Assembly (NCBI GenBank): GCA_022713905.1
Contig: JAIHTM010000196.1
Location: 1-10,403 of the forward strand
Length of the DNA stretch: 10,403 nucleotides
DNA from: Collinsella sp.
GTDB lineage: Bacteria > Actinomycetota > Coriobacteriia > Coriobacteriales > Coriobacteriaceae
Direction of reading: 5' to 3'
Positions 5,879 to 10,403 of this stretch are shown piece by piece; position 1 is the stretch's first letter; every line of letters begins with the position of its first letter. The position numbers were made by a program, and so were the translations under genes. The notes beneath the pieces were generated by a model. The model worked only from the letters and a program-made list of their open reading frames with translations, made no database searches and was not told where the DNA came from.

Positions 5879-7195
5879 ATGAAGAACGAAATGAGCAGAA
5901 GGCAGTTCCTGGGCTTTGCTGGTTCCGCGGCTGCGGTTCTTGGTCTGGGTCTCGTGGGCTGCGGTGGTTCTGCCGGCTCCGGCTCCTCTGCTTCTGGTGA
6001 CGCTGCCGAGGTCTACTTCCTCCAATTCAAGCCCGAGGTCGACAAGGAGTGGAAGGAGATCGCCAAGGCCTATAAGAAGGAGAAGGGCGTCGAGGTCAAG
6101 ATCGTGACCGCTGCCTCCAACACCTACGAGGAGAAGCTCAAGTCCGAGATGTCCAAGAGCTCCGCTCCGACCCTGTTCCAGGTCAACGGCCCCACCGGCC
6201 TTAAGAACTGGAAGGATTACTGCGCCGACCTGTCCGATACCAAGCTCCGCGGTGAGCTCATTGACGACTCCCTGGCTCTGCAGTCCGATGGCAAGGATCT
6301 GGGTATCGACTGGGTCCAGGAGAGCTACGGCATCATCTACAACAAGCAGCTGCTCGAGAAGGCTGGCTACAAGGCCGAGGACATCAACTCCTTCGACAAG
6401 CTGAAGGCTTGTGCCGACGACATCCAGGCCCGCAAGGACGAGCTTGGCATTGAGGGTGCCTTCACTTCTGCTGGCATGGATGACTCCTCCAGCTGGCGCT
6501 ACACCACCCACCTCGCCAACCTCCCGCTCTACTACGAGTTCGAGAAGGAGCACAACCAGGAGGACGACGAGATCAAGGGCGAGTATCTCGACAACTTCAA
6601 GCAGATTTTCGACCTGTATATCACCGACTCCACCTGCGATCCTTCGCAGCTTGCTTCCAAGACTGGCGACGACGCCACCAACGAGTTCGCAACCGGCAAG
6701 GCCGTCTTCTATCAGAACGGCTCCTGGGCTTACGCTGACCTCACCAAGGCCGGCATGACCGACGATCAGATTGGCATGATGCCCATCTACATCGGTGTCG
6801 ACGGCGAGGAGAACCAGGGCCTGTGCTCCGGCGGCGAGAACTACTGGTGCGTCAGCTCCCAGGCTTCCGAGGATGCCCAGAAGGCCACCGAGGACTTCAT
6901 GTATTGGTGCGTCACTTCTGACACCGCCACCAGCATCATCGCTGACAAGATGGGTCTGACCGCCCCGTTCAAGAGCGCCAAGGAAACCACCAACGTCTTC
7001 TCGCAGCAGGCCGTTGCCATGGCCAAGGACGGCAAGAAGACCGTCGCTTGGGACTTCGTCTACATCCCCTCTGAGGAGTGGAAGAAGAACCTCAAGCAGG
7101 CTCTGATTGCCTATGCTGCCGACAACAGCAAGTGGGACGGCGTCAAGAACGCCTTCGTCGATGGCTGGAAGACCGAGAAGGCTGCTTCCGAGTAA
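5879..7195 (+). CDS. ABC sugar transporter, solute-binding lipoprotein (CUT1 family)
   Basis: The 438-residue protein should catch a sugar outside the membrane and hand it to the two permeases downstream. The N-terminus holds SRRQFLG (residues 6-12), a twin-arginine motif, then a hydrophobic stretch and the lipobox LVGC with Cys28. It is therefore probably exported, perhaps by Tat, and lipid-anchored. A short Gly/Ser linker follows, then an SBP_bac_1-type domain to the end. The length is normal for the family. The ATG at 5879 is preferred because GAAAGGG stands nine bases upstream, whereas the GTG at 5861 would include that site in the coding region. Codon use is strongly biased to GAG, AAG, ATC, TCC and GTC, more than in the neighbouring genes, which suggests high expression. 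The sugar is unknown; mono- or oligosaccharides are typical. Confidence 0.9.
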   Translation: MKNEMSRRQFLGFAGSAAAVLGLGLVGCGGSAGSGSSASGDAAEVYFLQFKPEVDKEWKEIAKAYKKEKGVEVKIVTAASNTYEEKLKSEMSKSSAPTLFQVNGPTGLKNWKDYCADLSDTKLRGELIDDSLALQSDGKDLGIDWVQESYGIIYNKQLLEKAGYKAEDINSFDKLKACADDIQARKDELGIEGAFTSAGMDDSSSWRYTTHLANLPLYYEFEKEHNQEDDEIKGEYLDNFKQIFDLYITDSTCDPSQLASKTGDDATNEFATGKAVFYQNGSWAYADLTKAGMTDDQIGMMPIYIGVDGEENQGLCSGGENYWCVSSQASEDAQKATEDFMYWCVTSDTATSIIADKMGLTAPFKSAKETTNVFSQQAVAMAKDGKKTVAWDFVYIPSEEWKKNLKQALIAYAADNSKWDGVKNAFVDGWKTEKAASE

Positions 7196-7226
7196 GTAGT
7201 TGCTGCCCAAGCTATCTGATTAGCGA

Positions 7227-7262
7227 CAGGGGGCGGGCAGACGTTGGTTTGCCCGCCCCCTG
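7227..7262 (+). other. Intercistronic GC-rich hairpin between binding-protein and first permease genes
   Basis: CAGGGGGCGGGCA (7227-7239) pairs perfectly over 13 bases with TGCCCGCCCCCTG (7250-7262) around a ten-base loop. No T-run follows, so it is not a normal terminator. Six bases later comes the ribosome site GAAAGGA (7269-7275). Such hairpins after binding-protein genes often protect the upstream mRNA 3' end or weaken read-through, giving more binding protein than permease. Confidence 0.7.
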
Positions 7263-7282
7263 CATATTGAAAGGACCCTTCT

Positions 7283-8137
7283 ATGGGCAAAGCACTCAAG
7301 CGCTGGTGGCCGCTCTTTATGCTGCCCACGTGCCTGGCGTTTATGATCGGGTTCGTGATTCCCTTTATCCAGGGCTTCTATCTCTCGTTCTGCCAGTTTA
7401 TTACCATCAACAATACGCACTTTGTCGGTATCGAGAACTACGTGCGCGCACTGTCCGATCCGCAGTTTGCCACGTCGTTCTTCTTTACGGTGGCGTTTGC
7501 CTTCCTGTCGACGGTGCTCATCAACGTGATTGCCCTCGCCATCGCGCAGGCGCTCACCCGCAAAGCGCTCAAGGGCACCAACATCTTCCGTACGATCTTC
7601 TTTATGCCTAACCTGATCGGCGGCATCGTGCTGGGCTACATTTGGCAGATTCTGATCAACTGCCTGCTCTCCAACGTGGGCGCCCAGCTCATCGCCCTTA
7701 ACTCTGCTGCTGGCTTCTGGGGCCTTATCATCCTGACCCTGTGGCAGCAGGTCGGCTACATGATGATCATCTACATCGCTGGTCTGCAGTCTATTCCGTC
7801 CGACTACATCGAGGCCGCCAAGGTCGACGGTGCCACGGCATGGCAGACGTTTTGGAAGGTTAAGATTCCTAACCTGATGCCGACGATCACCATCTGCCTG
7901 TTCCTGTCCATCACCAACGGCTTTAAGCTGTTCGACCAGAACCTCGCCCTTACCGGCGGCGCCCCCGCGCACTCCACCGAGATGCTCGCCCTGAACATCT
8001 ACAACACGTTCTATTCGCGTGCCGGTATCGCATGGCAGGGCATTGGTCAGGCCAAGGCGGTTATCTTCTGCATCCTGGTCGTGGCCATCTCCATGATCCA
8101 GCTTAAGGCCACGAGGTCCAAGGAGGTGCAGCAGTAA
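7283..8137 (+). CDS. ABC sugar transporter permease, MalF/MsmF-like
   Basis: This 284-residue membrane protein should form half of the import channel. About six hydrophobic segments are visible, the first near residues 8-35. The cytoplasmic EAA loop that docks on the ATPase is at about 176-200, IEAAKVDGATAWQTFWKVKI, with Glu177 and Gly183 in the expected places. It belongs to the BPD_transp_1 permeases of the CUT1 group and is close to the usual 290-residue length. The ATG has GAAAGGA seven bases upstream. Its stop TAA shares one base with the ATG of the next gene (TAATG), so the two permeases are probably translationally coupled and made in equal amounts. Confidence 0.9.
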   Translation: MGKALKRWWPLFMLPTCLAFMIGFVIPFIQGFYLSFCQFITINNTHFVGIENYVRALSDPQFATSFFFTVAFAFLSTVLINVIALAIAQALTRKALKGTNIFRTIFFMPNLIGGIVLGYIWQILINCLLSNVGAQLIALNSAAGFWGLIILTLWQQVGYMMIIYIAGLQSIPSDYIEAAKVDGATAWQTFWKVKIPNLMPTITICLFLSITNGFKLFDQNLALTGGAPAHSTEMLALNIYNTFYSRAGIAWQGIGQAKAVIFCILVVAISMIQLKATRSKEVQQ

Positions 8138-8976
8138 TGAAACGCGATAAGGTTATCAACCGCGCGCTCTCGATTTTCTTTACGATCCTGTCGCTCGCGT
8201 GGATCTACCCCGTGTTCATGATTGCGCTTAATTCTTTTAAGAAAGCGACCGCAATCAGCACCACCACGGCATTCGATCTGCTCACGCCCGAGACGTTCAA
8301 CGGCCTCGCAAACTACATGCACGCCCTTAACGAGCAGGGCTTTGCCTCGGCATTTATGTACTCGCTCATCATCACGGTCACGTCGGTCGTGCTGATCTTG
8401 GTGTGCTGCTCCATGTGCGCTTGGTACGTGGTTCGTGTCAACAGCAAGATCTCGAACTTCTTCTATTACCTGTTCGTGTTCTCGATGGTTGTACCGTTCC
8501 AGATGCTCATGTTCACGCTGTCCAATTTGGCGGACCGCATCGGCTTCAACACGCCGTTCAACATCTGCTTTATCTATCTGGGCTTTGGCGCGGGCCTGGC
8601 GGTCTTTATGTTTGCCGGCTTTGTAAAGAACATCCCGCTCGAGATCGAGGAAGCGGCCATGATTGACGGCTGCAACCCGGTCCAGGTGTTCTTTAAGATT
8701 GTCCTTCCCATCATGAAGCCCACCTATCTTTCGGTCGGCATCCTCGAGACCATGTGGGTCTGGAACGACTATCTGCTGCCCTACCTTACGCTCGACTCCA
8801 CCAAGTACAAGACCATTCCTATCTTGATCCAGTACTTCCGCGGCGGCTACGGCCACGTCGAGCTCGGCCCCATGATGGCCTGCATCATGATGGTCGTTAT
8901 CCCCATCGTCATCATGTACATCCTCTGTCAGAAGTACATCATCGACGGCGTGGTGGCAGGTGCCGTCAAGGGCTGA
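8137..8976 (+). CDS. ABC sugar transporter permease, MalG/MsmG-like
   Basis: This 279-residue product is the second channel subunit. The N-terminal membrane segment (about residues 11-32) is followed by an external stretch, then further membrane segments. The EAA loop is EEAAMIDGCNPVQVFFKIVL at about 171-190, with Gly178 and then the usual P of the permease motif. The C-terminus DGVVAGAVKG matches the typical MalG-type end (…GLTAGAVKG in relatives I recall). It overlaps the preceding permease by one base and has no strong ribosome site of its own apart from AGGAGGTG at 8120-8127 inside the upstream gene, 9 bases ahead of the ATG. Pairing with the upstream permease to form a heterodimer is the family norm. 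Confidence 0.9.
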   Translation: MKRDKVINRALSIFFTILSLAWIYPVFMIALNSFKKATAISTTTAFDLLTPETFNGLANYMHALNEQGFASAFMYSLIITVTSVVLILVCCSMCAWYVVRVNSKISNFFYYLFVFSMVVPFQMLMFTLSNLADRIGFNTPFNICFIYLGFGAGLAVFMFAGFVKNIPLEIEEAAMIDGCNPVQVFFKIVLPIMKPTYLSVGILETMWVWNDYLLPYLTLDSTKYKTIPILIQYFRGGYGHVELGPMMACIMMVVIPIVIMYILCQKYIIDGVVAGAVKG

Positions 8977-9000
8977 TGCCGTAACAGTTTTGCAAGTTTC

Positions 9001-9027
9001 TGCGGCGCCCCTCAGCGTGGCGCCGCA
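9001..9027 (+). other. Intercistronic hairpin before the ATPase gene
   Basis: TGCGGCGCC (9001-9009) pairs perfectly with GGCGCCGCA (9019-9027) around a nine-base loop. No T-run follows. The bases after it, GCATATCGAAAGG (9025-9037), nearly repeat those after the hairpin at 7227-7262 (GCATATTGAAAGG) and contain the ribosome site for the ATPase gene. It probably tunes mRNA stability or translation within the operon. Confidence 0.65.
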
Positions 9028-9044
9028 TATCGAAAGGTAGAGAC

Positions 9045-10244
9045 ATGGCCGAGATCGTTCTCAAACATGTTCAGAAGGTGTATCCCAACAACGAGTCCAA
9101 AAAGAAGGGCTTCTTTGGCAAAAAGAAGAAGACCGAGGAGAAGAAGCACAACCTCAAGGTTACCGAGGACGGCGTGCTTGCGGTGGAGGACTTTAACCTC
9201 ACCGTGCATGACCAGGAGTTCATCGTCCTCGTTGGCCCCTCTGGCTGCGGTAAGTCCACGACGATGCGCATGGTCGCCGGCCTGGAGGACATTACCTCGG
9301 GCGATGTGCTCATCGACGGCAAGCGTGTCAACGACGTGGCGCCCAAGGACCGCGACATCGCCATGGTGTTCCAGAGCTACGCTCTGTACCCCAATATGAC
9401 GGTGTACGAGAACATGGCATTTACGCTCGAGCTCAAGAAGGTTCCCAAGGACGAGATCGACCGCAAGGTTCGCTCTGCTGCCGAGATTCTGGGCATTACC
9501 GAGTACCTCGACCGTAAGCCCAAGGCGCTCTCCGGCGGCCAGCGCCAGCGTGTCGCTATCGGCCGCGCCATCGTGCGTGACCCCAAGGTCTTCCTGATGG
9601 ACGAGCCGCTGTCCAACCTGGACGCCAAGCTTCGTAACCAGATGCGTGCCGAGCTCATTAAGCTGCGCCACGAGATCAAGGGCACGTTCATTTATGTTAC
9701 TCACGACCAGACCGAGGCTATGACCCTCGGTGACCGTATCGTGGTCATGAAGGACGGCGTTGTCCAGCAGATCGCCACGCCGCAGGAGGTCTTCAACCAT
9801 CCCGCGAACATCTTCGTCGCCGGCTTCATCGGCGTGCCGCAGATGAACTTCTTCGATGCCCAGCTGGTGCGCTCGGGCAACGGCTTTACCGTCAAGACCG
9901 AGGATATGAACGTGGCGCTCGCCCCCGAGACTTGCGCTCAGCTTGCCCTCAACTGGGACGGCGGCGACGTGAAGGAGATTACGGCCGGCGTGCGTCCCGA
10001 GCAGATCCTGCTTGCCGACAAGGGCGAGGAGGGCGCGCTCCAGGGTACCGTCGAGGTGACCGAGCTCATGGGCTCGACCGAGCATGTCCACGTGACCGCT
10101 CCCGACGGCCAGTTTGTCCTGATTATCCCCGTCGTCGACCTCGAGGCCAAGGGCGCGCTCAAGGCTGGCGACACCATCTGGTTCAAGTTCGAGAAGAACG
10201 CGACCCACCTCTTCGATAAGGTCTCTGGCAAGAACCTTATCTAG
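9045..10244 (+). CDS. ABC sugar transporter ATP-binding protein (MsmK/UgpC/MalK family)
   Basis: This 399-residue cytoplasmic ATPase should power the importer. Walker A is GPSGCGKST (64-72, Lys70), the signature is LSGGQ (162-166), Walker B is FLMDEP (Asp186, Glu187), the D-loop is SNLDA, and the H-loop is His220 in THDQTEAM. A regulatory TOBE/OB-type domain follows from about 260 to the end, as in MalK/UgpC. The N-terminal strand region carries an insertion of about 25 lysine-rich residues at roughly 17-42, between YPNN and VLAVEDF, where MalK has only a short turn. I recall similar insertions in some gut bacterial relatives, so this is a subgroup trait and not damage. The ATG has GAAAGG 7 bases upstream plus GGTAGAG. 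ATPases of this type often serve several sugar importers. Confidence 0.93.
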   Translation: MAEIVLKHVQKVYPNNESKKKGFFGKKKKTEEKKHNLKVTEDGVLAVEDFNLTVHDQEFIVLVGPSGCGKSTTMRMVAGLEDITSGDVLIDGKRVNDVAPKDRDIAMVFQSYALYPNMTVYENMAFTLELKKVPKDEIDRKVRSAAEILGITEYLDRKPKALSGGQRQRVAIGRAIVRDPKVFLMDEPLSNLDAKLRNQMRAELIKLRHEIKGTFIYVTHDQTEAMTLGDRIVVMKDGVVQQIATPQEVFNHPANIFVAGFIGVPQMNFFDAQLVRSGNGFTVKTEDMNVALAPETCAQLALNWDGGDVKEITAGVRPEQILLADKGEEGALQGTVEVTELMGSTEHVHVTAPDGQFVLIIPVVDLEAKGALKAGDTIWFKFEKNATHLFDKVSGKNLI

Positions 10245-10312
10245 GCCCGGTGCATCCAGGCCCTTCCTTTGGGCGACTGCGGTATTGCCATCCTTTTGCC
10301 GCGGTCACATAT

Positions 10313-10358
10313 AAGGCTCCCCTCCCGTCCACTGGGCGAGAGGGGAGCCTTTCTTTGT
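10313..10358 (+). terminator. Intrinsic terminator of the ABC operon
   Basis: AAGGCTCCCCTC (10313-10324) pairs perfectly over 12 bases with GAGGGGAGCCTT (10340-10351), and the loop can pair further (CC with GG). The run TTTCTTTG follows. It lies about 70 bases past the ATPase stop. The remaining bases to 10403 show no gene or site that I can support. Confidence 0.85.
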
Positions 10359-10403
10359 GTTGGGGCTGTCTGACCGGTCGTTTGTCTCGATCTGTAACGG
10401 GTG

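Noticed and set aside
5771..7210. Long open frame on the minus strand across the binding-protein gene (479 codons)
   Set aside because: It is very rich in Leu, Val and Gly, has no domain I recognise, and lies fully opposite a gene with clear lipoprotein and family features. Strongly biased codons of the real gene create such antisense frames.
9012..10208. Long open frame on the minus strand across the ATPase gene (398 codons)
   Set aside because: It lies opposite a gene with all ABC ATPase motifs, and its Leu/Val/His-rich product has no recognisable domain.
1..10403. CRISPR array, insertion sequence or phage genes
   Set aside because: No regularly spaced repeats, no transposase or integrase motifs, and no terminal inverted repeats around any gene block were seen.

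Overview
The window looks like a chromosomal stretch of a high-GC, Gram-positive gut actinobacterium, most likely a Coriobacteriia member close to Collinsella. This is inferred from base composition, codon use, strong GAAAGG-type ribosome sites, a CwlM-like protein, and a regulator and sugar transporters typical of that group. No database search was possible, so the species is a guess.

Left part (1-4886), read on the minus strand. A tRNA-like 3' end sits at the left edge on the plus strand. It is followed by a hairpin terminator and a clear tRNA-Gln(UUG). Further in are a cytoplasmic protein with two peptidoglycan-binding modules that resembles the mycobacterial MurA regulator CwlM, an all-trans polyprenyl diphosphate synthase, and an 816-residue protein. 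That last protein joins a glucose/maltose-type PTS EIIC-EIIB transporter to a complete Cof-type HAD phosphatase.

Middle (4887-5878). This is a divergent control region with a GntR/UTRA regulator gene that appears broken. Its ribosome site and first seven codons are present, but the rest of the helix-turn-helix is missing and the UTRA ligand-binding part lies in another frame. Near-palindromes related to TTGTTTAAACAA sit at the putative promoters of the PTS-HAD gene, the regulator and the ABC operon, which suggests one sugar regulon.

Right part (5879-10354), read on the plus strand. This is a complete CUT1-type ABC sugar importer: a lipoprotein binding protein with a twin-arginine motif, two permeases overlapping by one base, and an MsmK/UgpC-type ATPase with a lysine-rich insertion. 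GC-rich hairpins stand just before the GAAAGG ribosome sites of three of the four genes, and a strong intrinsic terminator closes the operon. No glycoside hydrolase is present, so the substrate cannot be named.

The most interesting points are the PTS-HAD fusion, the regulator that has lost its DNA-binding domain while its likely operators remain, and the CwlM-like pseudo-amidase.
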